Of a DNA stretch of 64,000 nucleotides, positions 26,704 to 35,796 are shown one piece after another; the stretch's first letter is position 1; each line of letters opens with the position of its first letter. Source of the stretch: Cupriavidus laharis (GTDB taxonomy: Bacteria > Pseudomonadota > Gammaproteobacteria > Burkholderiales > Burkholderiaceae); NCBI RefSeq assembly GCF_914271435.1, contig NZ_CAJZAI010000002.1, positions 372,001-436,000 of the forward strand, given 5' to 3'. The notes beneath the pieces were generated by a model. It worked only from the letters and a program-made list of their open reading frames with translations. It was not told the origin of the DNA and did no database searches. A program made the translations under genes and the position numbers.

Positions 26704-26796
26704 CGTGCCGGTGCGCGCGCCCCATGGCAGCGCACGGACGATGCCGGTGCTGCACCCTTCCCCGGGAAAAATTCCCTTCCCCATCACTTCTCCCCC

Positions 26797-26811
26797 TGGC
26801 ACGGCGCTTGC
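26797..26811 (+). promoter_or_regulatory. Sigma-54 promoter of the nitrate assimilation operon
   Basis: TGGCACGGCGCTTGC carries the invariant GG (26798-26799) and GC (26810-26811) with correct -24/-12 spacing and matches the consensus TGGCACG-N4-TTGC. The start site would be near 26823, 4 nt before the first leader hairpin. This implies nitrogen-limitation control through NtrC. Confidence 0.8.
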
Positions 26812-26826
26812 GTATATGACGCGAGC

Positions 26827-26900
26827 GGATCAACGGCGATCCACCCACCCCACAAGCGCGGCGGCTATGCCATGTAGCCGCTGACTGGACAACGGCGTCC
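26827..26900 (+). promoter_or_regulatory. ANTAR-type two-hairpin leader RNA
   Basis: P1: GGATC, loop AACGGC, GATCC (26827-26842). P2: GGAC, loop AACGGC, GTCC (26887-26900). Both hexaloops have A at position 1 and G at position 4, the hallmark recognised by ANTAR antiterminators such as NasR/NasT. Between them is another hairpin, GCGGCTA/TAGCCGC (26861-26881). P2 shares 26895-26900 with the terminator stem that follows, so the two folds exclude each other. No ANTAR protein gene lies in the window. Confidence 0.75.
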
Positions 26901-26944
26901 CCTGAACCGGCTTCATTCCCGGTTTGCGGGACGCTTTTTGTTTT
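26895..26944 (+). terminator. Leader intrinsic terminator (attenuator) upstream of narK
   Basis: GCGTCCC (26895-26901) pairs with GGGACGC (26928-26934), and inside it AACCGG (26905-26910) pairs with CCGGTT (26919-26924); TTTTT G TTTT follows (26935-26944). It is a strong Rho-independent terminator 37 nt ahead of the narK start codon, so transcription of the operon needs antitermination. Confidence 0.85.
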
Positions 26945-26981
26945 GGGCGGTGCACAAGCGCCGCCTTTCGGAGCGAGAACG

Positions 26982-28295
26982 ATGACTGGCAAAGCCACCC
27001 GCATCCACCTGCTGAGCCTCGGCACGCCGCAGATGCGCGCCTTCCACCTGACGTGGATGGCGTTCTTCGTCTGCTTCTTCGCGTGGTTTGCCTGCGCGCC
27101 GCTGATGCCGGTGATCAAGGGCGAGTTCGGCCTTACGCCGGCACAGATCGCCAATATCAATATCGCCGCGGTGGCGGTGACCATCCTCGTGCGGCTGGTG
27201 ATCGGCCCGATGTGCGACCGCTTCGGCCCGCGCAAGACCTACTCCGGACTGATGGCGATCGGTGCGTTGCCGGTGCTGGGCGTGGCGTTCGCGCAGAGCT
27301 ATGAAACTTTCCTGGTGTTCCGCCTGCTGATCGGTGCGGTCGGCGCCAGCTTCGTCATCACGCAGTACCACACCTCGGTGATGTTTGCGCCCAACGTGGT
27401 GGGCACCGCCAACGCCGCTGCGGCTGGCTGGGGCAACGCCGGCGGCGGCGCCGCGCAGGCGCTGATGCCGCTGCTGCTGGGCGCGGTACTGATGCTGGGC
27501 GTGGACCACGCGATGGGCTGGCGCGTGGCGCTGCTGGTGCCGGGCGTGCTGATGCTGGCGATGGCCGTCATCTACTGGTGCTTCACGCAGGATTGCCCGG
27601 AAGGCAACTACTCGGACATGCGCGCCCGCGGCCAGGCTATCACCGGCAGCGGCAAGGGCGGCGGCTGGGAGAGCTTCCGCGCCGCCAGCGCCAACTACCG
27701 CGTGTGGCTGCTGTTCATCACCTACGGCGCCTGCTTCGGCGTGGAGATCTTTATCCACAACATCGCTGCCACGTTCTACGTGGACCGCTTCGGCCTGAGC
27801 CTGAAGGCCGCTGGCCTGGCGGCCGGCAGCTTCGGCCTGCTGGCGCTGTTTGCCCGCGCGCTGGGCGGCTGGCTGTCGGACAAGGCGGCGCGCCGCCGCG
27901 GCCTGGATGCGCGCGCCACGCTGCTGTTCGTGCTGATCCTGGGCGAAGGCCTGGGCCTGCTGTGGTTCGCGCAGGCCGGCAACGTGACGCTGGCGGTGGT
28001 TGCGATGCTGCTGTTCGGCCTGTTCACCCACATGGCCTGCGGCGCGACCTATGCGCTGGTGCCTTTCATCGACCGCAAGGCGCTGGGCGGCGTGGCCGGG
28101 ATCATCGGCGCGGGCGGCAACGTCGGCGCGGTAGCCGCGGGCTTCCTGCTCAAGGGCCTGGGCGATCTGCAGCAGACGCTGACGGTACTGGGCGTGCTCG
28201 CCACCATTGCCGCCCTGTGCGCCGTCGCGATCCGCTTCAGTGCCGAGCACAAGGCCCGCGAACAGGCCCTGTACGACAGCGCACTGGCCAACTGA
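26982..28295 (+). CDS. narK: NarK/NasA-type nitrate/nitrite MFS transporter
   Basis: 437 aa, 12 membrane helices. The nitrate/nitrite porter pattern is seen in FHLTWMAFFVCFFAWFA (helix 1), the nitrate signature GWGNAGGGAAQ in helix 5 and GAGGNVGAVAAGF in helix 11, with loop 2-3 RLVIGPMCDRFGPR. It imports nitrate (and possibly exports nitrite). ATG 26982 follows GGAG by 9 nt; the frame from 26943 begins inside the leader terminator region. First gene of narK-nirBD-FAD reductase-nasA. Confidence 0.92.
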   Translation: MTGKATRIHLLSLGTPQMRAFHLTWMAFFVCFFAWFACAPLMPVIKGEFGLTPAQIANINIAAVAVTILVRLVIGPMCDRFGPRKTYSGLMAIGALPVLGVAFAQSYETFLVFRLLIGAVGASFVITQYHTSVMFAPNVVGTANAAAAGWGNAGGGAAQALMPLLLGAVLMLGVDHAMGWRVALLVPGVLMLAMAVIYWCFTQDCPEGNYSDMRARGQAITGSGKGGGWESFRAASANYRVWLLFITYGACFGVEIFIHNIAATFYVDRFGLSLKAAGLAAGSFGLLALFARALGGWLSDKAARRRGLDARATLLFVLILGEGLGLLWFAQAGNVTLAVVAMLLFGLFTHMACGATYALVPFIDRKALGGVAGIIGAGGNVGAVAAGFLLKGLGDLQQTLTVLGVLATIAALCAVAIRFSAEHKAREQALYDSALAN

Positions 28296-28357
28296 ATCCC
28301 TGCATTGCCCCACAGCACAACAAGCAGCAAAGACTGACTCCGGACAAGGAAAGCATC

Positions 28358-30919
28358 ATGAAACTGATCATCGTCGGCCACGGTATGGTGGGTCACAAGT
28401 TCCTGGAATGCCTGGCGGAAGCCGGCGCGCAGAACCTGGAAGTGACTGTCCTGTGCGAAGAACCGCGTCCCGCCTACGATCGCGTGCACCTGTCCGAGTT
28501 CTTCGCCGGCAAGTCGGCCGAAGACCTGTCGCTGGTGCCCGCCGGCTTCTTCGAGCAGCACAACAACATGCTGCTGCGCCTGAACGCGCGCGCCGTGGAG
28601 ATCGACCGCGCCGCGCGCACGGTCAAGGTCTCCACCGGCGAGACCCTGTCCTATGACAAGCTGATCCTCGCCACCGGTTCCTACCCGTTCGTGCCACCGG
28701 TGCCGGGCAAGGACCGCAAGGACTGCTTCGTCTACCGCACCATCGAAGACCTGGAAGCGATGCGCGAATGCGGCGCACGCTCCAAAACCGGCGTGGTGAT
28801 CGGCGGTGGCCTGCTGGGCCTGGAATGCGCCAAGGCGCTGCGCGACATGGACCTGCAGACCCACGTGGTGGAGTTCGCGCCGCGCCTGATGGCGGTCCAG
28901 GTCGACGAAGGCGGCGGCCGCATGCTGCGCCAGAAGATCGAAGGCCTGGGCGTGACCGCCCACACCGGCAAGAACACCGTCGAGATCGTCGACGGCGAGG
29001 ACGGCACCCACCGCATGGTGTTTGCCGACGGCACGCACCTCGACACCGACATGATCGTGTTCTCGGCCGGCATCCGCCCGCGCGACGAACTGGCCCGTGC
29101 GAGCGGCCTGACGGTGGGCGAGCGTGGTGGCATCGCGGTGGACAACAATTGCCGCACCTCCGACCCGGACATCTACGCCATCGGCGAATGCGCACTGTGG
29201 CAAGGCAAGATCTACGGCCTGGTGGCTCCGGGCTATGACATGGCACGCGTGGCTGCACGCCACCTGCGCGGCGAAGCTGTGGAGTTCGGCGGCGCCGACA
29301 TGAGCACCAAGCTCAAGCTGATGGGCGTGGACGTCGCCAGCATCGGCGATCCGCACGGCACCGTCCCGGGCGCCCGCCTTTACCAGTTCAGCGATGACAG
29401 CAAGCAGGTCTACAAGAAGCTGGTGGTCTCGGACTGCGGCAAATACCTGCTGGGCGGCGTGCTGATCGGCGATGCCAGCGAGTACGGCACGCTGCTGCAG
29501 ATGATGCTGAACAAGATCGAACTGCCCGAGTCGCCGGAATTCCTGATCCTGCCCGACAGCAGCGGCAAGGCCAGGCCGGCGCTGGGCGCCGACGCGCTTC
29601 CCGACACCGCCCAGATCTGCTCGTGCAACAACGTCTCCAAGGGCGAGATCTGTGGCGCCGTATGCGACGGTGCCACCAGCATCGGCGCGCTCAAGACCTG
29701 CACCAAGGCCGGCACGGCGTGTGGCGGCTGCGTGCCGCTGGTCACGCAGATCATGAAGGCCGAGATGAAGAAGCAGGGCATGGCCGTCAACAACCATCTC
29801 TGCGAACACTTCCCGTATTCGCGCCAGGAGCTCTACCACCTCGTGCGCGTGGGCAAGTTCAAGTCCTTCGACGCGCTGCTGGAAGCACATGGCAATGGCC
29901 TGGGCTGCGATATCTGCAAGCCGACCGTGGGCAGCATCCTGGCCTCGTGCTGGAACGAGTTCGTGCTGAAGGAAGAGCATGCCAGCCTGCAGGACTCCAA
30001 CGACTACTACCTCGCCAACATCCAGAAGGACGGCACGTACTCCGTGGTGCCGCGCATGCCGGGCGGCGAAGTCACGCCCGAAGGGCTGATTGCCGTCGGC
30101 CAGGTCGCCAAGAAGTATGGGCTCTACACCAAGATCACCGGCGGCCAGCGCGTGGACCTGTTTGGTGCACGCGCCGAAGAGCTGCCCTATATCTGGGAAG
30201 AACTGATCGCAGCGGGCTTTGAATCGGGGCATGCCTACGGCAAGGCACTGCGCACGGTGAAGTCGTGCGTCGGCTCCACGTGGTGCCGCTATGGCGTGGA
30301 CGACTCGGTCGGCCTCGCGATTGAACTGGAAAACCGCTACAAGGGCCTGCGCGCCCCGCACAAGATCAAGTTCGGCGTGTCGGGCTGCACGCGCGAATGC
30401 GCCGAAGCGCAAGGCAAGGACGTGGGCGTGATCGCCACCGAGAAGGGCTGGAACCTCTATGTGTGTGGCAATGGCGGCATGAAGCCGCGGCACGCCGAGC
30501 TGCTGGCCGGCGACCTGGACCGCGAGACGCTGATCCGCTACATCGACCGCTTCCTGATGTTCTACGTGCGCACCGCCGACCGCCTCCAGCGCACCAGCGT
30601 GTGGCGCGACAACCTGGAGGGCGGCCTGGACTACCTGAAGGCCGTCGTCCTCGACGACAAGCTGGGCATTGCCGTCGACCTGGAAACGGAAATGCAGCAC
30701 GTGGTGGACACCTACGAAGACGAGTGGAAGAAGGCCGTCACCGACCCCGAGACCCGCAAGCGCTTCCGCCACTTCGTCAACAGCGACCGCCGCGACGACA
30801 ACCTGGTCTTTATCGAAGAGCGCGGGCAGATCCGCCCGGCCACGCCGGAGGAACGGAAATTGCAACGTTCCCGCCTGAGCCACATTCCCGTGGTGGCAGT
30901 GCCCGCAAAAGCAGCCTGA
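28358..30919 (+). CDS. nirB: Assimilatory NAD(P)H nitrite reductase large subunit
   Basis: 853 aa. Order: FAD/NAD(P)H disulfide-reductase-like domain (about 1-330; GHGMVGHKFLE, GGGLLGLECAKAL, YAIGECALW), BFD-like [2Fe-2S] domain (about 420-480; CSCNNVSKGEIC, CGGCVPL), sulfite/nitrite reductase half-domain, and the siroheme/[4Fe-4S] domain with CVGSTWC and SGCTRECAEA. It reduces nitrite to ammonium in the cytosol. ATG 28358 follows AAGGAAA, 62 nt after narK. Confidence 0.96.
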   Translation: MKLIIVGHGMVGHKFLECLAEAGAQNLEVTVLCEEPRPAYDRVHLSEFFAGKSAEDLSLVPAGFFEQHNNMLLRLNARAVEIDRAARTVKVSTGETLSYDKLILATGSYPFVPPVPGKDRKDCFVYRTIEDLEAMRECGARSKTGVVIGGGLLGLECAKALRDMDLQTHVVEFAPRLMAVQVDEGGGRMLRQKIEGLGVTAHTGKNTVEIVDGEDGTHRMVFADGTHLDTDMIVFSAGIRPRDELARASGLTVGERGGIAVDNNCRTSDPDIYAIGECALWQGKIYGLVAPGYDMARVAARHLRGEAVEFGGADMSTKLKLMGVDVASIGDPHGTVPGARLYQFSDDSKQVYKKLVVSDCGKYLLGGVLIGDASEYGTLLQMMLNKIELPESPEFLILPDSSGKARPALGADALPDTAQICSCNNVSKGEICGAVCDGATSIGALKTCTKAGTACGGCVPLVTQIMKAEMKKQGMAVNNHLCEHFPYSRQELYHLVRVGKFKSFDALLEAHGNGLGCDICKPTVGSILASCWNEFVLKEEHASLQDSNDYYLANIQKDGTYSVVPRMPGGEVTPEGLIAVGQVAKKYGLYTKITGGQRVDLFGARAEELPYIWEELIAAGFESGHAYGKALRTVKSCVGSTWCRYGVDDSVGLAIELENRYKGLRAPHKIKFGVSGCTRECAEAQGKDVGVIATEKGWNLYVCGNGGMKPRHAELLAGDLDRETLIRYIDRFLMFYVRTADRLQRTSVWRDNLEGGLDYLKAVVLDDKLGIAVDLETEMQHVVDTYEDEWKKAVTDPETRKRFRHFVNSDRRDDNLVFIEERGQIRPATPEERKLQRSRLSHIPVVAVPAKAA

Positions 30920-30955
30920 ATGCAGCCGAATGCAACGAAAGCGAAGGAGAACGTG

Positions 30956-31339
30956 ATGAGCCATCCCCACTATCCCGAAACCTGGACCGCGATCTGCACC
31001 TTGCGCGATATCGTGCCCAATACTGGTGTCTGCGCCCTGGTCGACGACCAGCAACTGGCCGTGTTCCGCATCGGCCGCGGCGAAGAGGTCTACGCCATCG
31101 AGAATTTCGACCCGAATTCGCAGGCGGCCGTGCTGTCCCGCGGCCTGGTAGGCAACCTGGGCGAGCGCCTGGTAGTGGCCTCGCCGATCTACAAGCAGCA
31201 CTTCGACCTGCGCACCGGCGAATGCCTTGAGGCGCCGGAACACTCGGTGAATGCCTACCCGGCCCGCGTCTATGACGGCAAGGTCTGGGTGGCCGCCGAC
31301 GTGGCCCTGCGCGAAGTCGAGGAAGAACTGGCAGCCTGA
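30956..31339 (+). CDS. nirD: Nitrite reductase small subunit
   Basis: 127 aa Rieske-fold NirD: WTAICTLRDIVPNTGVCAL, VYAIENFDPNSQAAVLSRG, VASPIYKQHFDLRTGECLE. As in other NirD proteins, the Rieske cysteine/histidine ligands are absent, so it carries no cluster. It partners NirB. ATG 30956 follows AAGGAG. Confidence 0.94.
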   Translation: MSHPHYPETWTAICTLRDIVPNTGVCALVDDQQLAVFRIGRGEEVYAIENFDPNSQAAVLSRGLVGNLGERLVVASPIYKQHFDLRTGECLEAPEHSVNAYPARVYDGKVWVAADVALREVEEELAA

Positions 31340-31349
31340 CCCCCCTACT

Positions 31350-32615
31350 ATGTCTTTGACGGAGACCCTGCGCATGACGCCATCCGCCCCCTCGCAGCCC
31401 CGGCCACGGCTGGTCGTCGTCGGCAACGGCATGGCCGGCATGCGCACGGTCGAGGAACTGCTCAAGCTGGCCCCCGACCTGTACGACATCACCGTCTTCG
31501 GCGCCGAGCCGCACGGCAACTACAACCGCATCCTGCTGTCGCCGGTGCTGGCGGGCGAGAAGACCGTGGACGACATCATGCTCAATACGCGCGAATGGTA
31601 TGCGCAGAACGGCATCGAATTGCTGGCCGGCGACCCGGTCGTGGCGATCGACCGTCCGCGCCGCACCGTACGCGCGCAGTCGGGCCGCGAGGTGCGCTAT
31701 GACCGCCTGCTGCTCGCCACCGGCTCCAAGCCTTTCATCCTGCCGGTGCCCGGCCACCAGCTTGATGGCGTGATCGCCTTTCGCGACATCCAGGATGTCG
31801 AGACCATGCTGGACGCGGCGCGCAACCATCGCCACGCCGTGGTGATCGGCGGCGGCCTGCTGGGGCTGGAAGCCGCCAACGGCCTGCTGCGGCAGGGCAT
31901 GGACGTGACCGTCGTGCACCTTTGCGACAGCCTGATGGAGCGGCAGCTCGACAAGCCGGCCGCCACGCTGCTCAAGGGCGCGCTCGAACGCAAGGGCCTG
32001 CGCTTCATGCTGGGCGCGCAGACCGCGGAGATTCTCGGCGACACGCGCGTGACCGGCGTGCGCTTCAAGGACGGCAGCGAGATCCCGGCCGACCTGGTCG
32101 TGATGACCGCCGGCGTGCGCCCGAACATCGAACTCGCGGCCGGTGCCGGCCTGCACTGCGAACGCGCCATTGTGGTGGATGACACGCTGCAGACCTACGA
32201 CCCGCGCATCTATGCCGTCGGCGAGTGCGTGCAGCACCGCCAGGCCACGTTTGGCCTGGTTGCGCCGATCTGGGACCAGGCGCGTGTGTGCGCAGCGCAC
32301 CTCGCCGGTGCGGGGCATCGCCGCTATATCCAGCAGTCCACGGCGACTAAACTCAAGGTGACCGGCGTGGACCTGTACTCCGCCGGCGACTTCATCGGCG
32401 GCGAAGGCAGCGAGGACCTGGTGCTGCGCGATGCCCGGCGCGGCGTCTACAAGCGGCTGGTGCTGCAGGACGGCCGCCTCGTCGGCGCCGTGCTGTACGG
32501 CGACGTGCAGGACGGCCCGTGGTACTTCGACCTGATCCAGCAACGCGCGCCGGTCGCGGCGCTGCGCCAGCGCCTGCTGTTCGGCAAGGCCCAGTGCGAG
32601 GCGCTTGCAGCCTGA
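31350..32615 (+). CDS. FAD/NAD(P)H oxidoreductase, probable nitrate reductase electron-transfer subunit
   Basis: 421 aa. Two Rossmann motifs: VVVGNGMAGMRTVEEL (FAD) and VIGGGLLGLEAANGLL (NAD(P)H); ATGSKPF and YAVGECVQH are typical of the NirB N-terminal/rubredoxin-reductase family, to which it is clearly related. It probably passes electrons from NAD(P)H to the BFD-type cluster of NasA, like the NasB/NasC subunits in other bacteria. ATG 31350 is 10 nt after nirD; ATG 31374 with GGAG ahead is an equally plausible start. It ends 45 nt before nasA. Confidence 0.88.
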   Translation: MSLTETLRMTPSAPSQPRPRLVVVGNGMAGMRTVEELLKLAPDLYDITVFGAEPHGNYNRILLSPVLAGEKTVDDIMLNTREWYAQNGIELLAGDPVVAIDRPRRTVRAQSGREVRYDRLLLATGSKPFILPVPGHQLDGVIAFRDIQDVETMLDAARNHRHAVVIGGGLLGLEAANGLLRQGMDVTVVHLCDSLMERQLDKPAATLLKGALERKGLRFMLGAQTAEILGDTRVTGVRFKDGSEIPADLVVMTAGVRPNIELAAGAGLHCERAIVVDDTLQTYDPRIYAVGECVQHRQATFGLVAPIWDQARVCAAHLAGAGHRRYIQQSTATKLKVTGVDLYSAGDFIGGEGSEDLVLRDARRGVYKRLVLQDGRLVGAVLYGDVQDGPWYFDLIQQRAPVAALRQRLLFGKAQCEALAA

Positions 32616-32660
32616 ACGCCGACAACCCGCTGACAACGACATCGCCCCCACGGAGAAAGC

Positions 32661-35381
32661 GTGAATCTGTCCGACATCCCGGTGGTATCCGCCACCCCGA
32701 CCACTACCACGGCCACTACCTGCCCCTACTGCGGCGTCGGCTGCGGCGTGCGCGCCACGGTGCGCGCGGATGGGCAGGTCGAGATTGCCGGCGATGCGGA
32801 GCACCCGTCCAATCGAGGCCGGCTGTGTGTCAAGGGCTCGGCCCTTGGCGAGACCGTAGACCTGCAGGGCCGCCTGCTGCACCCGAAGGTGCGCCGCGCG
32901 GACGGCGCGCTCGAACAGGTGTCGTGGGACCATGCGCTCGACACCGTCGCGCAAGGCTTCTCACGCATCGTCCGCGAACACGGACCCGACGCCGTCGCGC
33001 TGTATGTATCCGGCCAGTTGCTGACGGAGGATTACTACGTTGCCAACAAGCTGATGAAAGGCTTCATCGGCACGGCCAACATCGATACCAACTCGCGCCT
33101 GTGCATGTCGTCGGCCGTGGCCGGCCACAAGCGCGCGTTCGGCGAAGACCTGGTGCCGGGCAACTACGAAGACCTGGAACTGGCCGACCTGGTGGTGCTG
33201 GTGGGGTCCAACACCGCCTGGTGCCATCCGATCGTGTTCCAGCGCCTTGTGAAGGCCAAGGAAGCGCGGCCGGAGATGAAGATCGTCGCCATCGACCCGC
33301 GCCGCACGGCCACTTGCGAACTGGCCGACCTGCATCTGGCAGTGCGCCCGGGCACCGATGTCTGGCTTTTCAATGGCTTGCTGAGCTACCTCGCGCGTGA
33401 AGGCAAGGCCGACGCCACATTCGTGGCAGGCAGCACCGCCGGACTCGACGATGCGCTGAAGGCCACCGTGGATTGCGACGATCCCAAGGCCGTCGCGCGT
33501 GCCTGCAAGCTCGACGTCGACGACGTGCTGGCTTTCTATCGCCTGTTCGCCGAGACAGAGAAAGTCGTTACGGCTTTCTCGCAAGGCGTCAACCAGTCGT
33601 CCGCCGGCACCGACAAGGTCAACAGCATCATCAACTGCCACCTGCTGACCGGCCGCATCGGGCGCGCGGGCACGGGTCCGTTCTCGCTGACCGGGCAGCC
33701 GAACGCCATGGGTGGCCGCGAAGTCGGCGGCCTGGCCAATATGCTGGCCGCGCATATGGAACTGGCCAATCCGCTGCATCGCGACATCGTGCAGGACCTG
33801 TGGCAATCGCCGGTCATGGCCGACCATGCGGGCCTCAAGGCGGTGGAACTGTTCAATGCGATCGAGCAGGGCCGGGTCAAGGCGGTGTGGGTGATCGCCA
33901 CCAATCCCGTGGTCAGCCTGCCCGATGCCGACCAGGTGCGGCGCGCGCTGGCCAAGTGCGAACTGGTGGTCAGTTCCGACATCATCGAGCGCACCGACAC
34001 CAATGACGCCGCGCACGTGCTGCTCCCGGCGCTGGGCTGGGGCGAGAAGGACGGCACCGTCACCAACTCGGAACGCCGCATCTCGCGCCAGCGTGCCTTC
34101 CTGCCGGCGCCGGGCGAGGCGCGCGCCGACTGGCGCATCCTGTGCGACGTGGCCAGGCGCATGGGCTTTGCCGGCTTCGACTACGCCGGACAGCACGAGA
34201 TCTTCGACGAGCATGCCCGCCTGAGCGCGTGGCGCCATGACGAGGCCCCGCGCGCGTTCGATATCGGCGGCATGGCCGGCATGGACAAGGACAGCTATGA
34301 CAATTTCGAACCGGTGCAATGGCCGGTGGTCGCGGGTTCGCCCGCGGGGACGCGCCGGCTGTTCGAGGACGGCCGCTACGCCCATGCCGACGGACTGGCG
34401 CGCTTCGTCGCCACGCCGACGCGCGCGCCGGCTCATGCGCCGGACGATGACTTCCCGCTGATCCTCAACACCGGACGCGTGCGCGACCAGTGGCACACCA
34501 TGACGCGCACTGGCAAGTCGGCCCGCCTTGCGGACCACCTGCCCGAACCCTTCGTCGACATGCACCCGCAGGACGCATTGCTGTGCGGCGTAGGCGAAGG
34601 CAAGCTCGCGCGTGTTTCCACGCGCTGGGGCGCCATGGTGGCGCGCGTGCGGCACGGCGGCGGCATTCCGCGCGGCAGCGTGTTCGTGCCGATCCACTGG
34701 AACGGACAGTTCAGTTCCGACGCGCGCGTCGGCGCGCTCGTCAACCCGGTGGTCGACCCGGTTTCCGGCGAGCCCGAGTTCAAGCACACGCCGGTGTGCG
34801 TGGAGCCGTTCGGCGTCAACTGGCACGGCTTCGTGCTGAGCCGCAAGGAACTGCCCGCCGACTCCCTCACCTACTGGACGCGTGTGCAGGGGCAACGGTT
34901 CCAGCGCTACGAATTCGCCGGGCGCGAAGGCATTGCCGATCGTGCGGCATGGGCGCGCAACCTGCTCGGCGTGACGGATCCGGATGCGGACTGGCTCGAG
35001 TACGAGGACCGCAGCGCCGGCACCTATCACGCGGGCTATGTCGTCAACGACAGGCTGGAAGCGTGCGTCTACATTGCCACCCGCCCCGAACTGCCTTCGC
35101 GCTCCTGGCTGGCCGAGCTGTTCGGGCGCGAACGGCTGGAGGACACAGACCGCATCGGCCTGCTGATGGGGCAACCGATGCAGAAGGGCGCCGATGCCGG
35201 CCCCACGGTGTGCTCATGCTTCGGCGTGGGGCGCAATACCATCTGCGACGCAGTGCGCAAGCATGGCCTGACCACCCCGGCCGAGATCACGGCATGCGTC
35301 AAGGCCGGCGGCAACTGCGGCTCCTGCGTGCCGGAGTTGAAGAAGCTGCTGGTGGAAGTTCGGGTGGCGGAGGCCGCCTGA
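32661..35381 (+). CDS. nasA: Assimilatory nitrate reductase catalytic subunit
   Basis: 906 aa. N-terminal [4Fe-4S] motif TTCPYCGVGCGV, then the bis-MGD molybdopterin oxidoreductase body (TNSRLCMSSAVAGHKRAFG with the molybdenum-ligand Cys, NAMGGREVGGL, molydopterin-binding C-domain NTGRVRDQWHTMTR). The last 65 residues are an added BFD-like [2Fe-2S] domain (CSCFGVGRNTIC, CGSCVPELKK), as in NasA of Klebsiella. It reduces nitrate to nitrite in the cytosol for NirBD. GTG 32661 follows GGAGAAA. Confidence 0.95.
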   Translation: MNLSDIPVVSATPTTTTATTCPYCGVGCGVRATVRADGQVEIAGDAEHPSNRGRLCVKGSALGETVDLQGRLLHPKVRRADGALEQVSWDHALDTVAQGFSRIVREHGPDAVALYVSGQLLTEDYYVANKLMKGFIGTANIDTNSRLCMSSAVAGHKRAFGEDLVPGNYEDLELADLVVLVGSNTAWCHPIVFQRLVKAKEARPEMKIVAIDPRRTATCELADLHLAVRPGTDVWLFNGLLSYLAREGKADATFVAGSTAGLDDALKATVDCDDPKAVARACKLDVDDVLAFYRLFAETEKVVTAFSQGVNQSSAGTDKVNSIINCHLLTGRIGRAGTGPFSLTGQPNAMGGREVGGLANMLAAHMELANPLHRDIVQDLWQSPVMADHAGLKAVELFNAIEQGRVKAVWVIATNPVVSLPDADQVRRALAKCELVVSSDIIERTDTNDAAHVLLPALGWGEKDGTVTNSERRISRQRAFLPAPGEARADWRILCDVARRMGFAGFDYAGQHEIFDEHARLSAWRHDEAPRAFDIGGMAGMDKDSYDNFEPVQWPVVAGSPAGTRRLFEDGRYAHADGLARFVATPTRAPAHAPDDDFPLILNTGRVRDQWHTMTRTGKSARLADHLPEPFVDMHPQDALLCGVGEGKLARVSTRWGAMVARVRHGGGIPRGSVFVPIHWNGQFSSDARVGALVNPVVDPVSGEPEFKHTPVCVEPFGVNWHGFVLSRKELPADSLTYWTRVQGQRFQRYEFAGREGIADRAAWARNLLGVTDPDADWLEYEDRSAGTYHAGYVVNDRLEACVYIATRPELPSRSWLAELFGRERLEDTDRIGLLMGQPMQKGADAGPTVCSCFGVGRNTICDAVRKHGLTTPAEITACVKAGGNCGSCVPELKKLLVEVRVAEAA

Positions 35382-35391
35382 TTCCCCCGAC

Positions 35392-35411
35392 CGAGCGGCC
35401 CTCGCCGCTCG
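35392..35411. terminator. Hairpin after nasA
   Basis: CGAGCGGC, loop CCTC, GCCGCTCG: a perfect 8-bp hairpin 11 nt after the nasA stop codon, without a T tract. Likely 3' end of the nitrate operon. The rest of the 415-nt gap to the csgG-like gene (35412-35796) shows no further gene or clear signal. Confidence 0.5.
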
Positions 35412-35796
35412 GCTCCTGCGTCTGTTGCGATTTTCCAACGCATTGTGTGCAATTGTGATATCTGACGCCCGGCTTGTGCTTTGCCCCTGCGCCACGTCAT
35501 AAAGTCCAGCACCGGATAGGCAGGGTTGCGTCGACATCAACGCCTCAAAACTACGTTTTCCCACGTCTGAGGCGGAAAATGCCTCCCTTCCCGAGCGCTT
35601 CCCACCAGGCCGCGCGCTGATCCATGCGATCACCGCCGGCTGTCCCGTCGAAGAACGCGACGACAATCCGCCCAGTTCCACCGAACCTCTTCGCGCAAGT
35701 TGGCTTAGAGTCCTGGCTGGCTCCAGCCTCGCCGGGTGTCGCTTTCCCGTTGAAGCCGGGGCATGGACCTTGTTTTGACCCACCGAAGGAAATCAC

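Noticed and set aside
28049..31519. 1156-codon open frame on the - strand across narK, nirB and nirD
   Set aside because: It is antisense to a well-recognised nitrite reductase gene; such long frames are expected in GC-rich DNA with strong third-position bias, and its translation shows no domain.
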